Shown here: positions 10,256 through 17,596 of the stretch, piece after piece
Layout: every line of letters begins with the position of its first letter
How positions within the stretch are numbered: position 1 is the first letter of the stretch
Assembly: GCF_001639065.2 (NCBI RefSeq)
Contig: NZ_LQXO02000053.1
Span: forward strand, 124,001 to 188,000
Source: Vibrio barjaei
GTDB taxonomy: Bacteria; Pseudomonadota; Gammaproteobacteria; Enterobacterales; Vibrionaceae
Length of the DNA stretch: 64,000 nt
Reading direction: 5' to 3'
The notes under the pieces: generated by a model
Database searches by the model: none
Told to the model about the DNA's origin: nothing
What the model saw: only the letters and a program-made list of their open reading frames with translations
Position numbers and translations under genes: made by a program

Positions 10256-10396
10256 GGTTTACCTCTACAGCAGTAAAAGACGACAGTGACCTACATACGA
10301 TCCCAATGAGACCTAACTATAGTAGTCTAGGAAGGCATCACTTAGACACTGCTGCCTCCTAAAATTAGACATAACATATTGCTGTACCTCAATTAT

Positions 10397-10412
10397 TGTG
10401 TAACATGTCACA
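10397..10412. promoter_or_regulatory. CRP-like binding site between patZ and SPOR lipoprotein
   Basis: TGTGT-N6-TCACA matches the CRP consensus TGTGA-N6-TCACA at 9 of 10 half-site positions. It lies about 150 nt upstream of patZ and about 95 nt upstream of the lipoprotein gene. In E. coli, patZ expression is activated by cAMP-CRP, which supports the reading; which gene this copy controls is unknown. Confidence 0.6.
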
Positions 10413-10499
10413 GGAAGAAAGGACAGGTGCTGTGAATCTTTGATTCAAGAGAATTCTGTCTGCATGATTTAGGGAATTATTAACTCAGGCAGTAATAAA

Positions 10500-11090
10500 A
10501 TGAAAAAAGTCGTTATTTTAAGTTTAGTTTCATTATTAGCAGCGTGTTCTTCTAGTGAGTATACAACCGAGGTGAAATCTGAAAGTTATCGCGAGGATTA
10601 CACACCAGTAGAAACAACGACAGTTGCTCCTGTTGCTGTAGCGGCTACGCAAACAGAAGATGTTAAGAAAGAGCCAACGGCACAGAAAACCCCCGTGCAA
10701 GAGCAAAAAGTGGCTGAAACAACCACGACAACGACCCAAACACAGCCCGCTAAAGATGATGTAGTGAAAATCGTACCACCATCAAAAAAACAAGCTGAGC
10801 AAGATTTCCGCTTTGGCTACACAATTCAAGTAGTCGCCGTTGGCAGCCAAGCCAAAGTTGCAACTTTTTCGGATAAACTACCAAAGAACGGCCAACCAAT
10901 TTGGCAAAACTACAAGGTAGTTAACGGAACAAAATGGTATTCAATCCTCTTCGGTGACTATGCTACGAAGCAACAAGCGAAGGAAGCTATCGCGACACTG
11001 CCAAAAGAGTTTAAAAACCTTAAGCCGTTTGTACGTAGCATCGACCAAATCAAAAAGTCAGAATATCCAACATTGAGCAAGCTGAACTAA
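10500..11090 (+). CDS. SPOR-domain lipoprotein
   Basis: A 196-residue predicted lipoprotein. Signal peptide with lipobox LLAAC puts the lipidated Cys at residue 16. A low-complexity Thr/Lys/Glu/Gln-rich linker spans about residues 20-95. A C-terminal SPOR domain follows (about 103-180: FGYTIQVVAVGSQ, then KWYSILFGDYATKQQAKEA). SPOR domains bind denuded peptidoglycan at division sites, so a septal or envelope role is likely. The next gene on this strand is ddl, a peptidoglycan precursor gene, but a terminator separates them. No strong ribosome site is visible beyond CAGG. Confidence 0.85.
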   Translation: MKKVVILSLVSLLAACSSSEYTTEVKSESYREDYTPVETTTVAPVAVAATQTEDVKKEPTAQKTPVQEQKVAETTTTTTQTQPAKDDVVKIVPPSKKQAEQDFRFGYTIQVVAVGSQAKVATFSDKLPKNGQPIWQNYKVVNGTKWYSILFGDYATKQQAKEAIATLPKEFKNLKPFVRSIDQIKKSEYPTLSKLN

Positions 11091-11109
11091 TTGATACTCC
11101 TACGGTGAT

Positions 11110-11143
11110 AACGCGTTCAATCCAAAATTGAGCGCGTTTTTGT
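11110..11143 (+). terminator. Intrinsic terminator of SPOR lipoprotein
   Basis: 12-bp stem AACGCGTTCAAT / ATTGAGCGCGTT with one wobble, loop CCAAA, then T5. Confidence 0.85.
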
Positions 11144-11254
11144 ATGTATTGTGTGCAGACAGTAACTATGGTGGCAGATTTAACAGATTTAGAACTGAAT
11201 GTTGTTTCTCGATCGTTTATCATTTAGTGAAAGCAATTTAAGGACAAGCTTAAG

Positions 11255-12250
11255 ATGTCAGAACTCAATATCCTTCTTCTATGTGGTGGTGGCTCTGCTG
11301 AGCACGAGGTGTCTCTCGTTTCAGCCAACTTTCTAGAAAGCCAACTCAAACTCAATCCTAGATTCAATGTTACCCGGGTTGAAATAACTCAAGAGGGTTG
11401 GAAATGCAGTGATGGTCATTTAGTTGTTTTAGACCTTAATCAAAAAGCCCTTGTTAATGATCAGCAAATTTTACATGTAGATTATGTTGTCCCATGTATT
11501 CATGGCTTTCCTGGTGAAACCGGCGATATTCAATCTCTTTTTGAGATGGCAGGTATTCCGTATTTAGGATGCGGTCCTGAAGCTAGTAGTAATAGCTTTA
11601 ACAAAATCACCTCGAAGCTGTGGTATGACACATTAGGCATACCTAATACACCTTATCTGTTCCTTACCGATAACGATAAAGAAGCTCATGCGAGAGCTGC
11701 TCAAGCTTTTGAAAAGTGGGGGAAAGTATTCGTAAAAGCCGCAAAGCAGGGGTCTTCTGTTGGATGTTACAGTGTAACTGAGGCCGAGCAGTTAGAGGCC
11801 AGTATTAACGCAGCTTTTGGTTATTCGGACCAAGTTGTCATTGAGCAGTCGGTAAAACCTAGAGAGCTTGAGGTCGCGGCGTACGAGTACAAAGGAGAGT
11901 TGCACATTACCAAGCCTGGAGAAATTATTGCTCCCGATGGTGCGTTTTATACTTACGATGAAAAGTACAGCGCAGACAGTCATTCCACTACAACAGTAGA
12001 AGCGCGTGACCTAACAGACGAGCAGTTAGAAATCATTCATACCAGTGCGGTCAAAGTATTCACTCAAATGAAACTCAGACACCTATCAAGAATTGATTTC
12101 TTTTTGACAGAAGACAACAAGATTTACCTAAACGAAGTTAACACTTTTCCAGGTATGACTCCGATCTCTATGTTTCCAAAGATGGTTGAGCATTCTGGTC
12201 TTGAGTTCTCTGAGTTCTTGTCCGACTGTATTGAATCTACATTCCGTTAA
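11255..12250 (+). CDS. ddl: D-alanine--D-alanine ligase
   Basis: Cytosolic ATP-grasp ligase that joins two D-alanines for peptidoglycan precursor synthesis. The 331 residues are close to the usual length. N-terminal motif LLCGGGSAEHEVSLVS (residues 7-22) is the Ddl signature (GG-S-EHEVS). VKAAKQGSSVG forms the ATP-binding region, and the C-terminal FLTEDNKIYLNEVNTFPGMT carries metal-binding E and N residues. Ribosome site AAGGACAAGCTTAAG lies before the ATG. It ends convergently with the recombinase gene, with a 4-bp overlap of stop codons. Vibrios often carry a second ddl in the mur cluster on chromosome I, so this may be the paralogue. Confidence 0.93.
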   Translation: MSELNILLLCGGGSAEHEVSLVSANFLESQLKLNPRFNVTRVEITQEGWKCSDGHLVVLDLNQKALVNDQQILHVDYVVPCIHGFPGETGDIQSLFEMAGIPYLGCGPEASSNSFNKITSKLWYDTLGIPNTPYLFLTDNDKEAHARAAQAFEKWGKVFVKAAKQGSSVGCYSVTEAEQLEASINAAFGYSDQVVIEQSVKPRELEVAAYEYKGELHITKPGEIIAPDGAFYTYDEKYSADSHSTTTVEARDLTDEQLEIIHTSAVKVFTQMKLRHLSRIDFFLTEDNKIYLNEVNTFPGMTPISMFPKMVEHSGLEFSEFLSDCIESTFR

Positions 12251-13206
12251 TCATAGTTATTGTCGTCTTTAAACTTTGCTTTTTCCTTTTCGGATAATGT
12301 CCGCTTGCCACTATATTGTAGTGGCATAGCGGGGCTAGCCCATCGACCAAATTCTTGAATTTCTTTTATTTTAAGACCGTCCTGAGCCAACTTTTTAACA
12401 GCACCTACACGACACGATTGGGAAGAGAATTTAACTTCAAATGGCAGGTCAAGTATGTCGCTGGCTTGACGTAGGATTCGAAAAATTGAAGAATCATTCA
12501 GTTCGTTGTCCTTGATGTTGCCGTGTCGGTCAATACCAGTAAACACAGTAGAGCAGGGTGTCAATTCGAGCCACTTTAATAGAATGATGCTTGATTCATT
12601 ACTCAATTGGTAAACTGCACCATCAATTTCCACGAAACATTCACCATGCTCGTTCAGCTGAATATTCGTTCGAGATAACTGACGTAAATCTCGCCGTTTT
12701 AATGCGCATTCAAACATCACGCTATATATTGCCATGTCTCTAATATCTTTCGGAGATTGACTACGACCGAGTTTCAACCTCAGCTGTTGTAGGTGTTCCT
12801 GTGTTAATGCTTGAGTTTCTGAGACAGAATCAACGCCTAAAACTCTTATTTTTTCAATAAGTAAGCCTACTTCTCTTGATTTGGTAGGATCTTTAAACTC
12901 GAACAAATAGTGGATTAAGGATATAGTTACAGCGTAACGCTTTATTGTTGAGAATTTCCGTTTTTGTTGTTCATGCTCGATAAATGCTTTTATGGTGGCA
13001 ACGGACGCTGGAAGTGATGGGTAATGAGAGCAGATACAAAATTCATTGAATAAATGCCAATCTTTGGTCATTGCGACGACGGAATTTTTAGAGTATCGAT
13101 AGGACGTTAGTTCATCAAAGGTACTGGTATCTATAGAATTTCTAAGTTTCGCCAAGTATCTATCAATTTGTTTTGTTTCTGTGATTCTGGGTATGTCTTT
13201 TTTCAT
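12247..13206 (-). CDS. Tyrosine recombinase/integrase-like protein with altered active site
   Basis: A 319-residue protein with an N-terminal SAM-like DNA-binding part (about 1-130) and a tyrosine-recombinase catalytic fold (about 135-305). The C-terminal block SCRVGAVKKL ... GRWASPAMPLQY matches box II: Arg266, Trp289 (often His/Trp) and nucleophile Tyr298 are present. By eye, the box I arginine (usually GLR-x-x-EL) is Lys170 in ALKRRDL, and the box II histidine (HSxR) is Gln263. No cargo genes, attachment repeats or tRNA flank it, so it looks like a resident chromosomal gene. It may be a specialised or regulatory recombinase; function unknown. Confidence 0.75.
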   Translation of the reverse strand: MKKDIPRITETKQIDRYLAKLRNSIDTSTFDELTSYRYSKNSVVAMTKDWHLFNEFCICSHYPSLPASVATIKAFIEHEQQKRKFSTIKRYAVTISLIHYLFEFKDPTKSREVGLLIEKIRVLGVDSVSETQALTQEHLQQLRLKLGRSQSPKDIRDMAIYSVMFECALKRRDLRQLSRTNIQLNEHGECFVEIDGAVYQLSNESSIILLKWLELTPCSTVFTGIDRHGNIKDNELNDSSIFRILRQASDILDLPFEVKFSSQSCRVGAVKKLAQDGLKIKEIQEFGRWASPAMPLQYSGKRTLSEKEKAKFKDDNNYD

Positions 13207-13303
13207 ACTAATGCACTATAACTCAATTGATTGGTTTAGAATAACTGATACCATGTGAAACGCAACGTAAAGCATCAACGTACACAATAAGAGATAGATC
13301 TTT

Positions 13304-13678
13304 ATGGCTCTAGCGAGTTATCGTGGGTTTACCCTCAAGTCCATTGGTACAACAAACCAAATATGGAAAGTAACTATTAAAAATAGAGAGTTACAAGGCT
13401 CTTTATCTGCGGTTAAAAAAAGCATTGATTGGTGGTGTGATACGGCGTCTATCATAGACCCATCACAGCTAACACAAGCTGCAACGGAACGCGCGAGCGG
13501 GACAGCAGGCACCCAAGAGAATTTTCATGGGTTTACTATAAAGAACGATACAGGTGCAAATAATGCCTGGTACTGTATGTTTAATGGTAAACTTATCAAA
13601 GGTGGTAAGCTTGCAATCCAGCGACACATTGAAGCTTATCTAATCGCAAAAAAGAAAGCAGAACAAACTAAGAACTAA
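13304..13678 (+). CDS. DUF3319 family protein
   Basis: A 124-residue soluble protein that I recognise as the Vibrio DUF3319 family; function unknown. It has two related halves, each with an aromatic-rich beta segment and a helix: YRGFTLKSIGTTNQIWKV (residues 5-22) and FHGFTIKNDTGANNAWYC (about 75-92). They look like an internal duplication. No export signal. It ends 1 nt before yciH, so the two are probably translated together. The gene pair order is conserved next to ddl in V. cholerae as I recall it. Confidence 0.75.
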   Translation: MALASYRGFTLKSIGTTNQIWKVTIKNRELQGSLSAVKKSIDWWCDTASIIDPSQLTQAATERASGTAGTQENFHGFTIKNDTGANNAWYCMFNGKLIKGGKLAIQRHIEAYLIAKKKAEQTKN

Positions 13679-13679
13679 C

Positions 13680-13991
13680 ATGACTCTTGTATATTCAACA
13701 GAAACTGGACGCATTAAAGAAGAAAAACAAAAGCCAGAGCGTCCAAAAGGCGATGGTATCGTTAGAATTCAAAAACAGACTAAAGGACGCAAAGGTAAAG
13801 GCGTTTCAATTGTCACTGGCTTGGACTTAGAGGATGCCGCGCTAAAGCTTATCGCAGCGGAACTTAAAAAAGTTTGTGGTTGCGGTGGTTCTGTCAAAGA
13901 CGGCAACATAGAAATACAAGGTGACGCAAGAGACAAGATAAAAGCCGCACTCGAGAAAAAAGGACATACCGTCAAGCTTGCAGGTGGTTAA
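13680..13991 (+). CDS. yciH: SUI1-family translation factor YciH
   Basis: A 103-residue bacterial homologue of eukaryotic initiation factor eIF1/SUI1. E. coli YciH affects fidelity of initiation and acts as a stress-linked translation inhibitor. The family motif KGRKGKGVSIVTGLDL (about residues 35-50) and the core LKKVCGCGGSVKDGNIEIQGD (about 61-81) with GHTVKLAGG at the end are intact. Its start is 1 nt after the DUF3319 stop, and it is closed by a strong terminator. Confidence 0.9.
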   Translation: MTLVYSTETGRIKEEKQKPERPKGDGIVRIQKQTKGRKGKGVSIVTGLDLEDAALKLIAAELKKVCGCGGSVKDGNIEIQGDARDKIKAALEKKGHTVKLAGG

Positions 13992-14005
13992 TCCAACAAC
14001 ATATT

Positions 14006-14032
14006 AGCCAGCATTTTTATGCTGGCTTTTTT
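14006..14032 (+). terminator. Intrinsic terminator of yciH
   Basis: 9-bp perfect stem AGCCAGCAT / ATGCTGGCT, loop TTTT, then T6. Confidence 0.9.
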
Positions 14033-14035
14033 AAG

Positions 14036-14084
14036 CCTAATAATCACATGAGTTAAACGTAGATGAACTCATGTGATTATTAGG
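14036..14084. repeat. Perfect 19-bp inverted repeat
   Basis: Arms CCTAATAATCACATGAGTT (14036-14054) and its exact reverse complement (14066-14084) flank an 11-nt loop. The hairpin starts 2 nt after the yciH terminator and is followed by TATTTT. It could be a second terminator, an RNA-stabilising element or a relic of a mobile element. The arms contain no attC-like or dif-like sequence that I recognise. Confidence 0.85.
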
Positions 14085-14400
14085 TATTTTATGGTAAATA
14101 TCGATTATGGTTAAATCTGCGCTAGAACAAGGTAGTAGAGCGGTTTAAGGTAAGGATTTTAAGCTCACGCATACGCCATTTAACATAAGATAGATAATAC
14201 GCACTTAAGTGTGAGGTATTAACAAAGACGCAGTACCGTCTTTAGTCTGTGGCAACAACCGATAAACTAAGATTCTGCCAATCTACAGCTTTAATTAATG
14301 CTCTAGCAATCTAGGAACTGAACACTATTTTGTAAGAACTTTCAGGAACATACTCCTTTCTTAATAACGAAACCTCACGTTTGACAAACATTTTGACGAT
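14085..14400. other. Intergenic, no gene seen
   Basis: About 316 bp without convincing coding potential. A small hairpin AAAGACG / CGTCTTT (14224-14243) and the short palindrome CACTTAAGTG (14202-14211) are present, but neither has a T tract. Confidence 0.4.
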
Positions 14401-14682
14401 AAAAAAAGCCACTTGAATGTTGGGGAGTTCAAGTGGCATCCAAAAACACCTGACGGTGTATGTGCAAATATTATTGATTGGTGTTCCAAATTAAAAGCAG
14501 CATCACTTTGAAGGAACCTAGACAAACTAACTTAAACTTCTCCGCTTACATAATAACGTTTTAACACGAAACCACATTTATGCTTTGTTAAGCAGCGTTC
14601 TGGTCGTTGTCCTAGTTTATCTTTTTGGATCGTTGACTTTAACCTAGGAGCAAGCTTTATGGTTAACAAATGAGAATCAATT
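14401..14682 (-). ncRNA. Candidate Fur-regulated small RNA
   Basis: On the minus strand a -10 like TATACT (14688-14693), with ATGACA 15 nt further upstream (14709-14714), would start a transcript near 14682. The transcript is not plausibly coding. It ends at an excellent terminator: perfect 10-bp stem GCCACTTGAA / TTCAAGTGGC (14408-14437), a C-rich loop CTCCCCAACA and T7. A second small hairpin ACACC-GTCA-GGTGT with T5 lies just before it. A Fur-like box overlaps the presumed start. Length would be about 280 nt, or shorter if processed. The RyhB core sequence is not present, so this would be a different RNA. Terminator is certain; promoter spacing is suboptimal. Confidence 0.45.
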
Positions 14683-14684
14683 AG
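14666..14684. promoter_or_regulatory. Fur-like box in the 14-kb intergenic region
   Basis: The 11-mer AATGAGAATCA matches the centre of the Fur consensus with only the common T-to-G variation. It overlaps the presumed start of the minus-strand transcript and lies 16-34 nt upstream of a small plus-strand ORF. Confidence 0.5.
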
Positions 14685-14699
14685 TCGAGTATATTTGTT

Positions 14700-14810
14700 A
14701 TGGGTATGTGTCATCACAACGGTTCAGATATTCAAAACACACGTCCGATATGGCGTGTACTTTTAATCGTAGCTGGTCTGGTTTTAGCTATAGTGCTGCT
14801 ATTTGGTTAA
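14700..14810 (+). CDS. Candidate 36-residue single-helix membrane protein
   Basis: The ORF starts ATG-GGT-ATG at 14700 (or 14706) and ends at TAA 14808-14810. It encodes a polar head MGMCHHNGSDIQNTRPIWR and then one hydrophobic helix (LLIVAGLVLAIVLLFG) running to the C-terminus. The sharp polar/hydrophobic division is typical of real small membrane proteins. There is no good ribosome site; GAG at 14687-14689 is the only candidate, 10 nt away. A TATATT -10-like element lies at 14690-14695, so a leaderless message from 14706 is possible. The Fur-like box sits just upstream. No family recognised. Confidence 0.45.
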   Translation: MGMCHHNGSDIQNTRPIWRVLLIVAGLVLAIVLLFG

Positions 14811-15216
14811 CGTCGAGAGCAAGTTTTCAATAGAAACGTGACACTGTCATGCATTATTTCGTTTAAGTAAATCAAAACCATCTATCAGTCTCTCTAATCG
14901 ACTACATGGCTTTTTATTGCCACAAGCCTCGCTTCCTTAAATAAGATCAAATAATGATCGTGATTACTTACTATGTCTAAGCTACCTGTATTTATTGGGC
15001 AGCATAATTCACTGCTAGATATTTGCCACTCAAACAACCGAGTAATTAAGTTACAACTTGAGATTTTTCGATGACAATGGCGACAGATTATTCTGCGATA
15101 AGTGATTGATATAAAATAGTTAAGTTGTATATCGCCTCCGAATGACGAAGTGAAACATGTCTTTTGACTCTATCCTACCTTATGCATTCGATAAGCGAAT
15201 AGGTGAATTTTGGATA
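14811..15216. other. Intergenic, no gene seen
   Basis: About 400 bp of AT-rich sequence between the small ORF and the vxr operon terminator, with frequent stops in all frames and no strong hairpin. I see nothing I can name in it. Confidence 0.4.
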
Positions 15217-15243
15217 CAAAAAAAGCCCTTTTAAAGGGCTTTT
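15217..15243 (-). terminator. Intrinsic terminator of the vxr operon
   Basis: Stem AAAAGCCCTTT / AAAGGGCTTTT with a 1-2 nt tip and a T tract on the minus strand, 25 nt after the vxrE stop. Confidence 0.85.
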
Positions 15244-15267
15244 ATAGATAAACTTGTCTAACAGAAA

Positions 15268-15429
15268 TCAACTTTGTTCGTTAGAACTGTCGTTCGATTT
15301 TTCTTCTCGGATCTCTTGAGCTATGATTTTGATCGCTTGAGCTGTGCTAATCCCCTGCTTCATCAGTTCTTGGATTCGTTCTACAGCAGCTTGCTGCTCT
15401 TCGTGGCTAAGAGATAAATCGTCAAACAT
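15268..15429 (-). CDS. vxrE: UPF0181/YoaH-family small protein VxrE
   Basis: A 53-residue protein read directly from the sequence. It begins MFDDLSLSHEEQQAAVERIQ and continues with ELMKQGISTAQAIKIIAQEI and an acidic tail. This is the UPF0181 (YoaH) family, helical and of unknown function. A strong GGAGG ribosome site lies before the ATG at 15429. It is the last gene of the vxrABCDE operon, whose V. cholerae order (VCA0565-0569) matches exactly. Its role in Vxr signalling is not established. Confidence 0.88.
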   Translation of the reverse strand: MFDDLSLSHEEQQAAVERIQELMKQGISTAQAIKIIAQEIREEKSNDSSNEQS

Positions 15430-15507
15430 AAAGTCCTCCCAATAACACGGACGTTAATTAATGACAGGACTATAGACTATTTAGATTTACTAGCAAGAGA
15501 ATTAAAT

Positions 15508-16626
15508 CTAATACGTTGCAATAAAGTTGATTGAAGCCCCCATAGCCTGAGGTGATGTGTAGCTAGCAGCAATGTCCATTTCAATAATATTCAGAGGACG
15601 TAAACCGATACCTGCAGTGATTGTTCCTTCTGAATCTCGAGCCATGTTTTTCATGTACCCTCCCCTTAACTGAATTTGTCGTGCTAAGTCGACTTCTACA
15701 CCTGCTCTTAACATTCTTACGTCATCGTCGAACTGTGTGAATTTTTTTTCAGTATTGAGGTCGTAGTCCACAGAAAACTGAAAGTAGTCTGCTACAAAGC
15801 CCGCGCCAACGGTATACAAAGGTGTCAATTGGTATTCGTAGCCGTATTGTATGTCTTTCCCGCCGATATTCTTAGTGCCGCTCGCAGTTTCAATATTTCT
15901 AGACAACATATTTTTGGCCGAAAATCCAAGTCTAAACGGACCATGGAACCACAATGCTCCAGCATCGATGTTAAATGCTGTATCGCCCTGAGAGTTTTCT
16001 CTTATGTTGTTTAAATTGAAATCATTTAGTGAGCTTACTGAAGCGTAGGTATAGGTTCTTTGGATTTTAGGAGAAACGCCGAATGAAAAATGTTGACCAA
16101 ACAACGTTTGGTATTTGGCCAAAGATATCCCGATTTCTGTAACGGCTACTGAAGCGGTTTTGACCGCTGACCTAGCCGCTTTATCCGCATCATTACTACC
16201 TGTTTGATCAATATCTGGTGTTGCAACGTTTTCCACATAAGCTTTGCCGAAAATATTTGCCGCGATGTAACGGTTAGGAAGCCCAAATGCTACAGCACCA
16301 CCAAAATCTACTTTGGCCTGAGTACCATTTAACTCATTAAGCGCCGACGCACTTGGGTTATTTACCGCGTTATCAATTTTATCTAACATTTTGTCTTCGT
16401 CGTTGTAGTTTAGCCCTAAGCTAGGTAACAACATTCCTGCATCATCGTTTCGTCGATAAATAGCGACGAGTGCTGGGTTATAAAATGGAGCGGTGAGATA
16501 AGAAGCAGAAACAACACCTGTTCCACCCATTGCGTCACCACGAGCGTCGATTGCTAACGTCGAAGCGCCTGCCGACATAGAAGTAGCGACAATCAGGGCT
16601 GCTAGTGTTTTTAATTGTGTTTTCAT
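15508..16626 (-). CDS. vxrD: VxrD, TraF_2-like outer-membrane barrel protein
   Basis: A 372-residue exported protein with signal peptide (cleavage near SAGA-STLAID). The DARGDAMGGTGVVSASYLTAPFYNPAL opening (residues about 27-53) is typical of the family annotated as plasmid transfer TraF (TraF_2), which also resembles FadL/OmpP1-type barrels. Alternating beta strands run to an aromatic C-terminal end FIATY, so it is probably an outer-membrane barrel. Despite the usual label there is no conjugation gene nearby. It is the fourth gene of vxrABCDE. No Shine-Dalgarno lies next to its ATG; a terminator-like hairpin occupies that position. Confidence 0.8.
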   Translation of the reverse strand: MKTQLKTLAALIVATSMSAGASTLAIDARGDAMGGTGVVSASYLTAPFYNPALVAIYRRNDDAGMLLPSLGLNYNDEDKMLDKIDNAVNNPSASALNELNGTQAKVDFGGAVAFGLPNRYIAANIFGKAYVENVATPDIDQTGSNDADKAARSAVKTASVAVTEIGISLAKYQTLFGQHFSFGVSPKIQRTYTYASVSSLNDFNLNNIRENSQGDTAFNIDAGALWFHGPFRLGFSAKNMLSRNIETASGTKNIGGKDIQYGYEYQLTPLYTVGAGFVADYFQFSVDYDLNTEKKFTQFDDDVRMLRAGVEVDLARQIQLRGGYMKNMARDSEGTITAGIGLRPLNIIEMDIAASYTSPQAMGASINFIATY

Positions 16627-16627
16627 C

Positions 16628-16670
16628 TAAAAATAACGCCGTTAATCCTTTGTGCATTTATTAACGGCGT
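16628..16670 (-). promoter_or_regulatory. Hairpin with T tract between vxrC and vxrD
   Basis: On the minus strand a perfect 11-bp stem ACGCCGTTAAT / ATTAACGGCGT (16660-16670 and 16636-16646) is followed by TATTTTTAG and then directly by the vxrD ATG at 16626. The loop contains AAAGG. It resembles a partial terminator or a translation-control hairpin. Confidence 0.7.
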
Positions 16671-16717
16671 CGATTCGAGATTCTTTAGTGATTTCAGAGC
16701 GAAATATTACTTATGAG

Positions 16718-17596
16718 CTATTCGTCGGCGGAGACGTCGAACGTTTTACTAATTATTTGAGAGCGCTCGAAAAGTATTGGGCCTTGCCAACGACTTTGCT
16801 TCATCGAAACCGCTAATACATAGCGATCAGGTGTGACGTTGTTTGCTTCTAGACTTGTCGGATAGTCGGACTCGTATTCTTTGCCCCAAACTTGAGTATA
16901 TTTGCCGCCAATGTAATCGTATAAACCAACTTCGAGTTTTGGTAGCGGGCAGTAAGGGTTTAGAAGCGCATTTTTTTCGATACGCCATTCATCTTTCGCT
17001 GACCAACGAACAGTCTGTTTCAATGACTGATCGGTAAAGATTAACCACTGGCTCCAAGTTTCACCATCAAGTAAGCGCACGTCAAGACGATAGAGACCGA
17101 CATCTAATGGTGATGTTAAGTTGTAACGGATCCCATAAGCGGCCTCTTCGGTTACGGCGTCACCAATTGGATTCACATAAAATTCGCTATCATTGGAAAC
17201 TCTTCGATCAACCCATTTCTTTAGGCTTATTTCTGAAATGACGCGCTTTGATTCAATTTCTATCGCAGATAAATATGTGTCTCTTCCGGGACTTTGAATA
17301 GATTGTTGTCTTACTACCACGGAGTCTATCCATTCTGGTAGGGGTTGAGAGGAGTAACCTTTACCGCAATCCACTTCTAAAGATTGTAAAAACAACCTGT
17401 TTATATGGTTTTTAATACTCTTAGTCGGTTGTTGCTGCCACTCTTCGACTAGTGATTGGAACATGGATTCCAAATCACGATTAAGTAAATGACGATGCGC
17501 CTGTGTAATGGTTGTATTATTTTCAAACCAATCGGCACCAACTGATGTTGATGCCGTAAGGATTGCTAGCGCTAAAAATTTAGATGCTCTAGACAT
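16718..17596 (-). CDS. vxrC: VxrC, DUF2861 periplasmic protein
   Basis: A 292-residue exported protein with signal peptide (cleavage near TSVGA-DW), recognised as the DUF2861 family found next to VxrAB in vibrios. There are two Cys (in DCGKG and YCPLP), which could form one disulfide. The body is mostly beta and likely periplasmic. Its start abuts vxrB (shared base 17596), so translation is coupled. Molecular function is unknown; operon position suggests an accessory part of the Vxr envelope signalling system. Confidence 0.85.
   Translation of the reverse strand: MSRASKFLALAILTASTSVGADWFENNTTITQAHRHLLNRDLESMFQSLVEEWQQQPTKSIKNHINRLFLQSLEVDCGKGYSSQPLPEWIDSVVVRQQSIQSPGRDTYLSAIEIESKRVISEISLKKWVDRRVSNDSEFYVNPIGDAVTEEAAYGIRYNLTSPLDVGLYRLDVRLLDGETWSQWLIFTDQSLKQTVRWSAKDEWRIEKNALLNPYCPLPKLEVGLYDYIGGKYTQVWGKEYESDYPTSLEANNVTPDRYVLAVSMKQSRWQGPILFERSQIISKTFDVSADE

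Noticed and set aside
12247..13206. A genomic island bounded by the recombinase
   Set aside because: The neighbours (ddl, DUF3319, yciH, vxr) are typical core Vibrio chromosome II genes, and no tRNA or direct-repeat attachment sites were seen.
14401..14690. Identity of the candidate small RNA with RyhB, Spot 42 or a Qrr RNA
   Set aside because: None of the conserved cores I know for those RNAs is present.
14532..14717. A 61-codon minus-strand ORF in the 14-kb intergenic region
   Set aside because: Its ATG lies in the promoter-like region upstream of the presumed transcript start, it has no ribosome site, and the protein is an unpatterned basic sequence. A non-coding RNA explains the terminator better.
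15508..16626. Reading vxrD as a conjugation gene because of the TraF label
   Set aside because: No conjugation genes are nearby, and the sequence and five-gene order fit the vxr operon and a beta-barrel protein.
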